A DNA stretch of 64,000 nucleotides. Origin: Achatina immaculata (taxonomy: Eukaryota; Mollusca; Gastropoda; Stylommatophora; Achatinidae). Shown piece by piece: positions 53,505 to 63,897 of the stretch. The position numbers were made by a program, and so were the translations under genes. Each line of letters opens with the position of its first letter. Position 1 is the first letter of the stretch. The notes below the pieces were generated by a model. That model saw nothing but the letters and a program-made list of their open reading frames with translations, had not been told where the DNA came from and did no database searches. The stretch lies in assembly GCA_009760885.1 (NCBI GenBank), contig CM019719.1:32640584-32704583 (forward strand). The letters run 5' to 3'.

Positions 53505-53765
53505 TAGTCCTATCTTACCGTGGAGGCACGTAGGCATACAAGTTTACTGCCATATTTTCCTTGACCTGCCTGCACACTATAAGATAATGTAGTCAGCTTC
53601 ATGCCTGGGGGGGGGGGGGGGACTCTCCCCAGCTCCAGAAGGAGCGGGGTTACCCATTTACACGCCTGGGTGAACGGGGCCCTTCCGGCCCGGAACTGAA
53701 CAATCACCGAGGTCCGCATGAGAGGCGAGGGCACTGACCACTGCGCTGCTAAGGCTTTCAATCTC
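53505..53765 (-). mobile_element. tSINE copy 8
   Basis: The reverse-strand head has 'agcagcgcagtggtcagtgc' (A box). The B box is worn (near 53700). The body has 'ggcaggtcaaggaaaatatg'. A 16-base G run at 53606-53621 falls in the body. Confidence 0.78.
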
Positions 53766-53869
53766 TTGGAAGCTGTGCTCGAAAACACGCTAACTACAGC
53801 CATGACCTTGAACCACGTTTAACCTGACCTAGAAGGGGTCGAGGACGCTGCCTGAGTGGTCCTGCAGCT

Positions 53870-54120
53870 GACCAGTACTTCATCCCACCTCTTCGTTGGT
53901 AACCCTAGTAACAGGCCTAGCCTGGCTAATGGGGCAAGGATCACCGTATTGCCCCCTGTTGGTGGAGCCTGTTAAAAAAAAGTATTGAACAGCCTGTCTG
54001 ATAGCTCCACTCACGGTCTGAAAGAAATAGCCGCCATAACCCGCTCTCAAGACAACACGATGCTGTGCCTCCTTACCTTCATCGCATCGGCTGCAAAGAA
54101 CATCAACTCGCAGTTCCATG
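53870..54120 (-). mobile_element. SIE-1 copy F, 3'-truncated
   Basis: The reverse strand reads 'tccatggaactgcgagttga', 'tctttgcagccgatgcgatg', 'gagcgggttatggcggctat', then the 'gggcaatacggtgatccttg' block and 'aggtgggatgaag'. The 3' quarter is missing. Confidence 0.8.
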
Positions 54121-54172
54121 GAGGTGGAAGAAGAAGAAGAAGAAGAGGAAGAAGAAGAAGAAGGAGAAGAAG
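54121..54172. repeat. (GAA)n tract at the SIE-1 5' edge
   Basis: On the element strand this is CTT directly upstream of copy F, as for copies B and G. Confidence 0.93.
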
Positions 54173-54439
54173 CAGCTGATTCGTGAGTTTCTACAATCAC
54201 AAGGTAGACGCCAGATTTATTCTTTAACCGTGTGTCCAGACTTATTTCTTGGACGCATCTGTGTTTATACTTCAATTCTATACCGTTTACTTACTGAACC
54301 AAACTATATGTAGTTAAATAAAAAAAAGAATAAACAGGCGCTTAAGGTAAATATTGTTTAAAAAAGAACAGAACAAACAGTTAGCGAGTTTAGAATCATT
54401 TTATTTTGCTTATGAAAAAGGCTATGATGCTGAAAATTA

Positions 54440-54655
54440 AAGGTAGACAAATCATGTCTTTGACGCATCAAGGACATGATCGTATTAGTTCCTTGACCTG
54501 CCGGCACGTTGGAAGGTGAGTTGGTCGAAATCACACCAGGTCGTCTTTCCGCCTCCGGCTTCGGAAATAGCTGAGTGACTAAGGTGCTTACGACCGGATT
54601 CGAACCATCAACCCTCATCATGAAAGACGAATGCACTAACCTAATCACATATCAG
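54440..54655 (-). mobile_element. tSINE copy 9
   Basis: The reverse-strand B box 'ggttcgaatccggtcg' (54593-54608) is intact; the A box is worn ('gattaggttagtgcattc'). The body has 'gccggcaggtcaaggaacta'. Confidence 0.78.
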
Positions 54656-55212
54656 AGAATAAAGCCAGCGGACAAAAAATCAGACACTTCTGAAGCCATC
54701 TATGTCCTAGTGAAAATCCAAACCTGAATTTGGAGCATAATGTGGGACTAAAAAGAACTAATTTCTAAAAAGCAAATGGAAAACCGAGACAAAGGGACTG
54801 AATATGAGAAAAACAAGTAAAAAAAATGACGTGGGATTCAAAACAAAGGGAAGGGAAGGACAAGGAATGGCTGTGGGAGAAAGCAGATGTTCATACGAGA
54901 TTTAAAGTTTCCATTGTCTCCGTATGTACATGTGACCAGATATCTGAAAGTAGGTGTGCATATAAACTGTAAGCGCTTTCAACGAAGAAGAAAAAGAAGA
55001 AGAAGGGCTTCCAAAGCGAGTTTCAAGATAAAAGGAACCATATCGATCCTTATCTCGTTCTAGAGGCTGTATTAGAGTGCCCAGTTTCTACGTAGCACTT
55101 CCTTGAAGAGAGATGGACTTTATTTGTTGCCATGACTCTCAAGATGAGATATATCCTCTTCGCACCACCAAAAGCGCTCAAGGCAATCGCTGAGAGACAT
55201 TCCAATCAAACT
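54656..55212. other. Single-copy DNA
   Basis: A (GAAGAA) run at 54981-55003; no gene. Confidence 0.5.
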
Positions 55213-55372
55213 AGCCATCATGAGACACTTCAGTCCATGCAGCCATTATGAGACGTTTTAGTCAAGGCAACCTCTCTGAGACACTACACTCCTGTCCAGG
55301 CAACCTCTCTGAGACACTATACTCCTGTCCAGGCAACCTCTCTGAGACACTATACTCCTGTCAAGGCCACAG
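55213..55372. repeat. ~39-bp minisatellite, ~4 copies
   Basis: Units share GAGACACTATACTCCTGTCC plus AGGCAACCTCTCT. Left units are diverged. Confidence 0.88.
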
Positions 55373-55944
55373 TACTGAAGATTCGCAAATCCAAATATCC
55401 CAGTGAGAAAACAAACTCAGTACGGACGCACAGGTGAATCTAGTGCGAATAGTAAAACATCATAATCGCTTTCAGTATGTTAATCTCTCTACGTGAAAAC
55501 ATTGTAAATTTTGTTTTTTTTTTTTATCCGTATTGCCATCTCCGAGATCCATCCTTCTATCTGCAGCATCTATCACTTTTAGCAAAACTAATTTTAACTT
55601 AATTTCCATTATTCTTTTGTCATCTGTTCTATATTTGCTTTACATTTAGATTGACGGGCTCAGTTGTGACACAAATAACTTGCTGACATTTCATTTGTCA
55701 AGATTATATGAAAGAACTAACCCTGGAGACAGATTTCTCTCACTCTGTATTATTTGTATTGTCTGGACAATCTCCCATGATTGTGTAAAAAACGAATACG
55801 TATCTCTAATTATAAGGCGTAACTTCTTTGTACTAAAACTTCTGCACTTTAGAATTCGGTCAAGTTCTGTAGGTATTACAGATAACTTGCCCTGATTTCT
55901 TTTTCTGTTGTTTCTAGTCTCTGTTGCAGAAAGCATTTTCTTCC
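55373..55944. other. Single-copy DNA
   Basis: T-run 55510-55524. Nothing recognised. Confidence 0.5.
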
Positions 55945-56014
55945 CAGTAGTTTTATTGTAGTATATATAGCGAAGTTTTCTTCCCACTAGTTTTAGTGTA
56001 GTATATATACCGCA
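55945..56014. repeat. 41-bp minisatellite, left part
   Basis: The unit is CGCAGTTTTCTTCCCAGTAG plus TTTTAGTGTAGTATATAGAG. Resumes at 56351 after a LINE-A insertion. Confidence 0.9.
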
Positions 56015-56350
56015 AAAATGTTTTGGCCAAACACCATAAGAAATAACATCTTATTAGCAGAAATGCAGATGAAACCACTGACAACAATTATTGAGGAAAG
56101 ACACTGGCGATGGTTGGGACATGTGCTCCGAATGACTGACAACTCACTACCAAAAATAGCACTAAGATGGACACCACAGGGGAACAGAAGTAAGGGTAGA
56201 CCAAAAGAAACATGGAGAAGAACAGCAGAAAGGATGCTGAACAATAGAGGGCTCACCTGGGCAAGAGCAGAAAAAAAGGCGAAGGACAGGCATTTGTGGA
56301 AAACCCTTGTGGAAGCCCCATGTGCCCTGGGCACTTAAGGTTCATATATA
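56015..56350 (+). mobile_element. LINE-A 3' end inserted in the 41-bp array, 13-bp TSD
   Basis: From 'aaaatgttttggccaaacac' to CACTTAAGGTTCA plus TATATA. Flanked by TATATATACCGCA at 56002-56014 and 56351-56363. It carries the frame N-N-I-L-L-A-E-M-Q-M-K-P, R-W-L-G-H-V-L-R-M, K-G-R-P-K-E-T-W-R-R-T, intact for ~106 codons, so it is younger than the 31149-32068 copy. Confidence 0.93.
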
Positions 56351-56630
56351 TATATATACCGCAGTTTTCTTCCCACTGGTTTTAGTGTAGTATATAGAGC
56401 GCAGTTTTCTTCCCTGTAGTTTTAGTGTAGTATATAGGGGGCAATTTTCTTCCCAGTAGTTTTAGTGCAGTATATAGAACGCATTTTTCTTCCCAGTAGT
56501 TTTAGTGCAGTATATAGAACGCATTTTTCTTCCCAGTAGTTTTAGTGCAGTATATAGAGCGCAGTTTCTTCCCTGTAGTTTTAGTGCAGTATATAGAGCG
56601 CAGTTTCTTCCCTGTAGTTTTAGTATAGTA
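56351..56630. repeat. 41-bp minisatellite, right part
   Basis: About 7 units, some 40 bp. Confidence 0.93.
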
Positions 56631-57034
56631 TGTTATGTATAGATCTCCACACATATTTGTTCGAACAACTTTTGATCAAAATGTCCCATATTATGGTGTC
56701 TTTTTTCAGTTTTATGTGCCTTTATTTTTCTTGTATTTAAAAAAAAAAAGTCAGTGCTATTTTTTTTTCTTTTCTTTTTTTTTAATGATGAAAAATATTT
56801 TGAGGGCTGTAAGTCGGCACGCTAGAAGCCAGCACTGGTTCCTGTGTTTTCCCACATATTCTCAAATTTTCCATGCGTTTAGGATAAAAGATCATACTTT
56901 TCCGCGTTTGTTTCTCGATGAGATTCTGTATGTAACTTTTATTGCTCCGCAAAAAATGTACATCTGTTTTTGAGACAATGGAAGATATAAACTCGGGTAA
57001 GGTAAGACGGAAGTTTGGCATGCTATAGATAAAT
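56631..57034. other. Single-copy DNA with A/T runs
   Basis: A- and T-runs at 56740-56785. Nothing recognised. Confidence 0.5.
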
Positions 57035-57350
57035 ATAGTAGATATGGTATTCTGGTCATATATTACTTGCTGTGATATGTCATAGCGGCATATGGTAGAT
57101 ATGGCGGTATAGCGATCATATTTTACTTAGTGTGACATATCGCTGGGGTGTAGTGGAGATATGGCGGTATAGCGATCATATTTTACATAGTGTGACATAT
57201 CGCTGAGGTGTATTGGAGATATGGCGGTATAGCGATCATATTTTACATAGTGTGACATATCGCTGAGGTGTATTGGAGATATGGCGGTATAGCGATCATA
57301 TTTTACTTAATGTGACATATCACTGAGGCATAAGGAAGATATGGCGTTAG
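57035..57350. repeat. 60-bp minisatellite, ~5 copies
   Basis: The unit is ATATGGCGGTATAGCGATCA, TATTTTACATAGTGTGACAT, ATCGCTGAGGTGTATTGGAG. Inner units are near identical; the edge units are worn. Confidence 0.95.
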
Positions 57351-57444
57351 CGACAATATTATTACCGAAACTGTCGGCAAACTAGAAGATGATGCGGCCA
57401 TCCGTGTTGATCCTCGCATGAACGACGTAAAGTGATGAGCTAGT

Positions 57445-57445
<1 letters not shown>

Positions 57446-57478
<33 letters not shown>
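57446..57478. repeat. (TC)n microsatellite
   Basis: Pure TC run. Confidence 0.97.
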
Positions 57479-57480
<2 letters not shown>

Positions 57481-57792
57481 TGTTCTAATGCTTTTTTGTC
57501 TTTCAGGTATCCATTTTCGTTTGTCTCAAATAACATTTTCCCCCCAATTTTTTTTTTTTTCAAATCTGGTCCCGTTTCTGTGTCCTGCGCGTCGTGAACT
57601 TTAATGTTGCTGCTTTTATTATTTTTTTCATTGCGTTTTTTTAAAAAATATATTTTACTTTTCTCTTTGTTTATGTGTTTCATTTTAGATTGTCTCCCAA
57701 GTAGGTCACATCATGGCAGGGGCGATTACTCTGTTTTAATTCTCTAATCTTCTGTTCTAGAATGTTCTGTATCTTTTCTTATTTGCACTTTT
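57479..57792. other. Single-copy DNA with T-runs
   Basis: Nothing recognised. Confidence 0.5.
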
Positions 57793-58118
57793 TCTTGAGA
57801 TGTTCATTCATTCATTCATTTGCATGTCCCTTGCGGAACGTTGTCTGCCTAACAGCTCTCCTGTAGGCCTCTCGTTTGTGAGCTAGATGGCCTTCTGCTG
57901 ATTTGCAGATCATCAACGATGTCTTGCAGCCATCTTCGCCTTGGTCTTCCTCTCTTTCTTTTTCCCATTATGAACCCTTCCAAGATAGTCTTCTCTAGAT
58001 TATCATGACGTTTAATGTGTCCAAAATATTTAAGTTTTCTCTCTTTAATCTTCTTTACTAGCCAGCCTTCTTCAATATTAAGTTCTTGTAGTATGGATAT
58101 ATTTGTTCTTTTTTGTGT

Positions 58119-58394
58119 CTATAATATTTGAAGAACTCTTCTGTAGCATTTACATTCAAAGGCATTTATATGTTTCTCAGCTGTTTTGTTAAATGTCCAA
58201 GTCTCACAGGCATATGTTGCTATGGGAAAGATGCATGACCTTAAAAATCTTATTTTTGTAGTTCTGTCTGCTCCTCTCCACATATTCTTTAGTTGTTTTA
58301 CTTTCTGAAGAGCGATAGATGTCCTCCTTTTAATTTCCCTCATTGTATCTCCTTTATTAGTTAGCAGTGATCCAAGATATTCAAAACGCTCCAC
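58119..58394 (-). pseudogene. LINE-B post-RT (thumb/C-terminal) fragment
   Basis: E-R-F-E-Y-L-G-S-L-L, D-T-M-R-E-I-K-R-R, S-I-A-L-Q-K-V-K-Q-L, K-I-R-F-L-R-S-C-I-F-P-I-A-T-Y-A-C-E-T-W-T, then N-A-F-E-C-K-C-Y-R-R. Intact for 91 codons. This is the reference used to place 50300-51409. Confidence 0.92.
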
Positions 58395-58418
58395 TTCTTC
58401 CAGTTTTTCCTCATTGAT

Positions 58419-58613
58419 TCATTGTTTTATGTCAAACCAAGTTGTTGTTTCACCATTTATTCTTACTGCTGCCTGTTGGTCTAGATACAACAGTGATGTT
58501 AATTGTACCAAATGTGTTGGAAACCCCATTTTTTCTATTGTTTCCCAAAGTTTCTGGTGTTGTACACAATCAAATGCCTGTGAGAAGTCTATAAAGGATA
58601 AATATAGATTCAC
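58419..58613 (-). pseudogene. LINE-B reverse transcriptase, palm fragment
   Basis: F-I-D-F-S-Q-A-F-D-C-V (58589-58557), the motif with the first catalytic Asp of non-LTR reverse transcriptase, followed by L-W-E-T-I-E-K-M-G-F-P and W-F-D-I-K-Q. The part with G-V-R-Q-G-C and the D-D box is missing: 58418 joins directly to the post-palm region. Confidence 0.92.
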
Positions 58614-58708
58614 ATTAAACTCTCTGCATTTCTCTATTATTAATCTTATACTGAATATATGTTATCTGACAGAGCAGAATGTCAGCGTATTTATCGTGAT
58701 CGTCTTAT

Positions 58709-58726
58709 ATATGCCAGACGTCTGGC
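58709..58726. repeat. 18-bp perfect palindrome
   Basis: ATGCCAGACGTCTGGCAT, just upstream of the LINE-B 5' edge. Could be chance. Confidence 0.6.
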
Positions 58727-59010
58727 ATGTAAGAAGCATCAAATATGTGTGAGGTGTGTGACTCTTATGACGCGTACCGTTATCTAACAAGGGTTCCGTA
58801 TTGTCGATGGCGATAACCAACAAGACAGCACACAGATATGTGCTGTAAATTAAATAATTCAGCACACACATTAGGATTTTAATTATGTATATATGTATAT
58901 ATATATGCAGGAAACTCTCTACCGTAGAGAGCGGAACAACAACACAACTCCTTCAGATCATCAGAGGAAGTATCCCCCCCCCCAGACAAATGTTTCGGCC
59001 CTTTAAACTC

Positions 59011-59012
<2 letters not shown>
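58727..59012. other. Unassigned DNA with a possible retroelement terminus
   Basis: 58905-59010 carries, on the reverse strand, 'gccgaaacatttgtctgg' and 'cttcctctgatgatctgaag'. Such short conserved blocks flank some retroelement termini; I cannot assign a family. Confidence 0.3.
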
Positions 59013-59059
<47 letters not shown>

Positions 59060-59070
59060 TATATATATAT
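59013..59070. repeat. (AT)n microsatellite
   Basis: Pure TA with two single-base slips. Confidence 0.97.
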
Positions 59071-59283
59071 AATCGGCAAACCAACAGTATTTTGGCAGAA
59101 TGCCTTAAACATGGATACAAATGAATACTTCACTAAACAAACCATAGAAGGGAAAATTTCTTTTACATGGATATCGCAAGGAATTAAGATTTGAATGCAC
59201 TGCTTTCCATTATTAGCCTTTCCTAGCCATTACTATACCTACTAGTACTTGATAACCAAAGGATGCCGATGCTATATAGTGCC

Positions 59284-59397
59284 AGTCTTCTTCTTCTTCT
59301 GCTTCTTCTTTTTTTTTCTTCTTGCTCTTCCTCCTCCTTCTCTTCCTCTTCCTCCTCCTTCTCTTCCTCTTCCTCCTCCTTCTCTTCCTCCTCTTCA
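59284..59397. repeat. (CTT/CTC)n pyrimidine tract at the SIE-1 5' edge
   Basis: ~115 bp with repeated CTCTTCCTCTTCCTCCTCCT modules. SIE-1 copy G begins at its end. Confidence 0.95.
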
Positions 59398-59730
59398 GTC
59401 TCTCTGGAACTGTAACTGGTGTTCTTTGCAAAGTATAGGCTTGGGAGTGGGTCATGGCTGCTATTTTGTCAGTCCCTTAGCGCAACTAAAAAAAAAACCC
59501 CAAGGAATGTGCAGTACTTCTTTAGCAGACTCCACCGCCATGGGGACTATGGCTATCTCTCCCCCGTTAATGAAGCCTGTTACGGGGGGGGGGGGAGTTG
59601 TGGGGGGGGGGGGGCAAGAACTAGCGAATAGATGGGACAGGGTTTTGGTCAGCTGTGGTTCGCTAGTCATGACGCCAGCATGCCAGATATGTGTCGCTGA
59701 TTACCAGAACGGACATCGTCTTTGCCCATA
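59398..59730 (+). mobile_element. SIE-1 copy G
   Basis: 'tctctctggaactgtaactgg' to 'ccagaacggacatcgtc'. All blocks are present. Two G-runs (59585-59613) sit in the 'ctgggggtaccaa' position. Confidence 0.83.
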
Positions 59731-60049
59731 ACGCCAAAGTACAATCGTTTTTACAGCACTCTTATAGTTTACACACATTTACGCAATTAAAAATGTGACA
59801 AGAGACAGAGGTGTGCAGTGACATGTAAGAGTCGCAGTACCTGAGAGCGTTTAGTTAAGTAAATTATACATTCGTCGTAAAATAAAATGCAGAAAAACCT
59901 GCGAAAGTATAAGTGATTTGTATTTTTTTATATTATAATTGATTTATACAAGTGATTTGTTACCCGAGTTTTCTCCCCTTGTTGCTATGTTACGGTGCTC
60001 CAGATATAGATCGTTGGTTACAGTATTTTTTGCAATGATTTTTGAAAAA
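59731..60049. other. Single-copy AT-rich DNA
   Basis: Nothing recognised. Confidence 0.5.
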
Positions 60050-60656
60050 AAAAACATTAACGGTGTTGGTGGAACTTGCACACTCAGGTGACTCAATTCT
60101 CAGTCTAGTAATTAGGCAAACTAATACAATGAAAGAAAAAGTAGCACATCTGTAATCCAACCTATATTTTTAAAAAAAATTCTCTCTCTCTCTCTCTGAA
60201 CCTTAAGTGCCCAGGGCACATGGGGTTCCACAAGGGCTTCCATAAATGCCTATCCTTTGCCTTTTTTCCCACTTTTTTCCCCTCTGTTGCTCAACATCCT
60301 CTCTGCTGTTCTTCTCCATGTCTCTTTTGGTCTACCCTTACTTCTGTTCCCCTGTGGTGTCCATCTTAGTGCTATTTTTTGTAGTGAGTTGTCAGTCATT
60401 CGGAGCACATGTCCCAACCATCGCCAGCAGTGGCTTCATCAGCATTTCTGCCAACAAGATGTTATTTCTTATAGCGTTTGTCCAAAATATTCTTCTAATT
60501 CTTCATAAACATTTAGTCTGGAAAGAATTCAACTTGTTTTCTATGGTTTTTAAAAAATTATAGCGTGACTTTTCGCCAGTTTATTTCTGACAAAGTTTCC
60601 TCACCAAAACTGATTTTGGTTTAATATGGAAATTAATTCAGTAGTGAAAGAGTTAA
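60050..60656 (-). mobile_element. TTAA-MITE copy 3, split by LINE-A
   Basis: The right end (60551-60656) matches copies 1 and 2 in reverse: AAAGAGTTAA at 60648-60657, then 'aattaattcagtagtgaaag' and 'ccagtttatttctgac'. After the LINE the match resumes to the left (60060-60186) with 'tgtgctactttttc' and 'gtattagtttgc' on the reverse strand. The outer left terminus is unclear. Confidence 0.6.
60187..60550 (-). mobile_element. LINE-A 3' end nested in the TTAA-MITE
   Basis: The reverse strand runs from 'accatagaaaacaagttgaa' to CACTTAAGGTTCAGAGAGAG. TTTTTAAAAAA occurs on both sides (about 60169-60179 and 60547-60557), a low-complexity 11-bp TSD. The 3' tail is (GA)n, as in the 32068 copy. Confidence 0.88.
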
Positions 60657-62029
60657 ACTAGTTTTCCCCTGGCGCGGTGCGTGCGCATAAACCTATGTTG
60701 TACAAGCTGACATGCAGGCCCAGTATAAGAGGGGCGTCCAGCAGGCGCATCGCTCCCCGGGGCCCAGAAAGCTTCCCTTGTTTTTACAGGAAGGTCGGGA
60801 AGACTGCAAATTGATGACAACAGAATGGCTAATCAAAAAGGGACCCAGCGCTGGCAGCTCAATACGGGACCTCCCTCCCCCCCACTCCCTCCGTAAACCA
60901 TCCGAGTCTTCTCTTAAAACAGGGAAGCCCTTTTGGCCCTGGAACAGGACCTCTCTCACGCTGGGCCCCTGAATCAGAATCTTAGTACAGGGGCTCTGCT
61001 GTGTAAAACCAGTTCTGTCTCAGTAACATTCTGTATTCTCTGTACTTTTCTTATATCACTTACAGTGTCACGATGTCACATGTTACGATGTCAGGGCGAC
61101 TTGTATTTTGCATTAAAATTATTACACAACCTACATCTTGAAAGACTGTCTTCGTCCTATCAGAACACACTTTAAAAAAAACCCTTGACATTTTGTCGTA
61201 GTCTGAAAGTTAACCTTCATCTGAGAGCTCTATGGTGAAGTCGAAGGACGGGGGGGGGGGGGGGGTCACAAAATTTGTGGCTGATATAGCAGTCGCTTGC
61301 AGCCCCACGACGTAGGAAAATTGAGGGCCATGCTCTTACTTCATTTTCAGGAAAAGGACGCGATCGTAAAGCCAGGCGTAATAATGTCAAACCTGGGAGA
61401 CAAGTTTATGCTTCTTGTCATGTTTTAAGTGCCACTTTGACCAGCTGGAGCCATGCGATCTCGGTGAAGGAGGGCGAGATCAGTGAAATGGGGTCAGTGC
61501 ACGGGGGATAACGCTGTCGATGTGTCCTCCGAGTGCGTTGGTTACAGTGGTCAGAGATTTCACGAAAGGCAGGCTAGCAGCAAGCCCCGGGTCTTGAAAA
61601 GAGCCCCTAAACGACCACCTTAACGCTGCCCCGTCAGTCTCACTTAGCATTAGGCTCAGTGATTCTCGGATTGTAGACTCCGATCGTCGAGGCTGAGCAA
61701 AAGGCCTTGTCGCTTACGGCCAAAAGCTCCGAACCTTAATCTCAGAGATCATGTTGACAGAGTACCAGGTACCACCAGGTAATCATTTCATGCTGTTCAG
61801 TATTGTATCAAGAGGGTTGGGTTGCGCCATCGATAGTGACCTGCTCTATCAGAGCAAAGGTTGAGGGTCCGAGATTTTTTTTCTTACCTGTGGTGTACAT
61901 TCGAAGCGCAGATTAAAATATTCCCGAGACATTAGTATCAATTAAGGGGAAAACAGCCTTTGTGAATCATGCTCATCAGTGCGTATCTGTTTAGGTTTCC
62001 TGTCATGTTGTGTTCTTCCCTACCCACAT
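60657..62029. other. ~1.4 kb unassigned, GC-richer DNA
   Basis: 60913-60975 resembles 24020-24080. G-run at 61249-61266. 'tttgtttttacag' at 60779-60791 looks like a splice acceptor but what follows carries no recognisable coding. No gene called. Confidence 0.4.
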
Positions 62030-62290
62030 GTCCTTGTTTAGGTATCTTGGTACATTTTGTCCTCTTCTCCCATGTCCTTGTTTAGGTATCCTGATATATT
62101 TTGTCCTTTTCTCCCATGTCCTTGTTTAGGTATCCTGGCATATTTTGTCCCATACCCTTGTTTAGATATCCTGTCATATTTTATCCCATATCCTTGTTTA
62201 GGTATCCTGGCATATTTTGTCCCATACCCTTGTTTAGGTATCCTGGCATATTTTGTCCCATACCCTTGTTTAGGTATCCTGGCATGTTTT
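62030..62290. repeat. 36-44-bp minisatellite, ~6.5 copies
   Basis: The unit is TTGTTTAGGTATCCTGGCAT plus ATTTTGTCCCATACCC (36 bp). The first units use 'cttctcccatgtcc' and are 43-45 bp. Confidence 0.94.
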
Positions 62291-63363
62291 GTGTTCTCTC
62301 CCTCCCCTCCCCCCTTTCCCTGCAGCCGTCCTTCATTCTATGTTCATAAATTTGACTTTTGAACAACATGTATTACTTTCCGCCTCTGTGTCAATGTAAT
62401 CTTTGTCTGTTATTTGCTCACGCCTTGCTATTATACAAGTTAGAAGCGTTACTTTTCAGGGTCATCTGCCCGTTCTTCAGTTACTGATTTGCCTAGCTCT
62501 GCCGTCAGTTTTTACACTCCTTGATGTGTCTGGAGTTTCTGCTCCCAGGTCGTGAATGAGTGAGTTTTTTTTTTTTTGTGGAGTGACGCGACAGACTTAC
62601 GTGACTGTTGCAAAGACTGTAACGATCCCGTGTCTCTCATGAGGCTCAGCATCTCTCGTACAGTCCTCGATACTTAGTGTTGAGGAAATACTTAAAACGT
62701 GAGGATATACGCATAAAGTTGAAAAAAGAAAACACCATCGAAGAATGTGCCAAAACAAAAACAAAATAAAACTGTGCCAAATTCTTCCGCGAAATCTGCT
62801 AGAAATATCAGGCCCAGTCGGTGATGAATTTTTGCCGAAAGATTTACTGCTCAAAATTGGGTCGGTTGTTTCTCTTTCGGCGCGCTCAAGAAGCAGGAAA
62901 GAAGCGAGGATAATTTGAAATGCACTTTTATAGTCGCCGCTTGTAAAGACCACGGGGGGTTGATGGCAGGTAAGATAAAGCAGGAGAGTATTCTCTGGAG
63001 TTGAATAACGGTGATGAAACAATAGACAAGGCGATAACGACGAGCTAAAGGGGGAAAACGTAAGTGTTTTGGAAATGTAGACTTAAGGGGGAAAAAGGGG
63101 GCGGGGGAAGGGAATGAGCGGTTTTGATAGTTTTAGTTTGAGAGCGTGCCAAGGATGTAAAGGTTAGATAGAGAAGATACGAAGAGACAGAAGCTGCAAG
63201 GTCAGATAATGAAGGTCATATGCCCAGCGCACGTGCCGGCGCAGGAAAAAATGCACGTAATGCCAGGCATTGATGTTCAGAGCTTAATGCCGATGACCCT
63301 TCTTGGCCTTGAACTACAGGGTGGAGATTTTGACTCTGGTTATATTTCCTGGAACTAGTCCGG

Positions 63364-63364
<1 letters not shown>
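62291..63364. other. ~1.07 kb single-copy DNA
   Basis: A 141-codon minus frame (63022-62597) has a non-ATG first codon and no recognisable domain. No gene called. Confidence 0.45.
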
Positions 63365-63447
<83 letters not shown>

Positions 63448-63456
63448 ATCTGTCTG

Positions 63457-63498
<42 letters not shown>

Positions 63499-63540
63499 AT
63501 CTATCTTCCTGTATGTCTGTCTATCTGTCCGTCTGTATGT
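63365..63540. repeat. (CTAT)n / (CTGT)n microsatellite
   Basis: About 33 CTAT units in two blocks separated by 'catctgtctgt'. Confidence 0.97.
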
Positions 63541-63644
63541 TTGGCTGGCTACATTTAATGCCGAAAATATTAATAAAATGTTAGATATAAAAGATGTTAA
63601 GTCATATTTAGTATTGCTGTTTATATCACTGTATCATTAGTACT

Positions 63645-63760
63645 ACACTGATTCTAACTGACTACTTTTGAATGAATCTGAGAAGTGAAGGGTAGAATGG
63701 CAGACTTGCACAGTCAGTTCTCTGTCCTTTAAAAAAACGTTTGTTCGTTCTGCCATGCTA
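63645..63760 (+). mobile_element. Worn CR1-like LINE 3' end
   Basis: 'gaagtgaagggtagaatggc' and 'cagttctctgtcctttaaaa' followed by 'gtttgttcgttc' parallel the 3' end at 42070-42155. Weak. Confidence 0.4.
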
Positions 63761-63897
63761 TCTGCCTATATACGTTTGTCTCTCTTTATTTCAGTTTGTC
63801 TGTCTGTATAATAGTTTATCGGTTGATATACTGCTTTGTCTGTCTGATTGCTTGTCTGACTGCCTGCCAGTTTGTCTGTCAGTATATCATTTTCCAT

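Larger units (their letters stand above)
57793..58680 (-). mobile_element. LINE-B, longest copy, internally deleted
   Basis: 3' end at left with a (TTCA)n tail (57793-57812 on the plus strand), then the family 3' block, then coding. The 5' edge near 58680 keeps a worn 'R-S-V-R-D' motif. Confidence 0.9.

Noticed and set aside
58905..59010. Hammerhead-ribozyme-like pieces (CTGATGA and CCGAAAC) on the reverse strand
   Set aside because: The pieces are in the wrong order and spacing for a simple hammerhead fold, and I cannot fold it here; kept only as an unassigned terminus.
60779..60860. Splice-acceptor-like 'cttgtttttacag' followed by an open stretch
   Set aside because: No recognisable protein, and part of a region that resembles another interspersed block (24013-24092).
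2548..62290. Many array periods are multiples of 3 (24, 27, 30, 33, 36, 45, 60, 63), suggesting coding origin
   Set aside because: About as many are not (19, 20, 22, 26, 31, 34, 35, 41, 50). Close to the one-third expected, slightly raised at best.
62597..63022. 141-codon minus frame
   Set aside because: First codon is TTG, no domain, no splice context.
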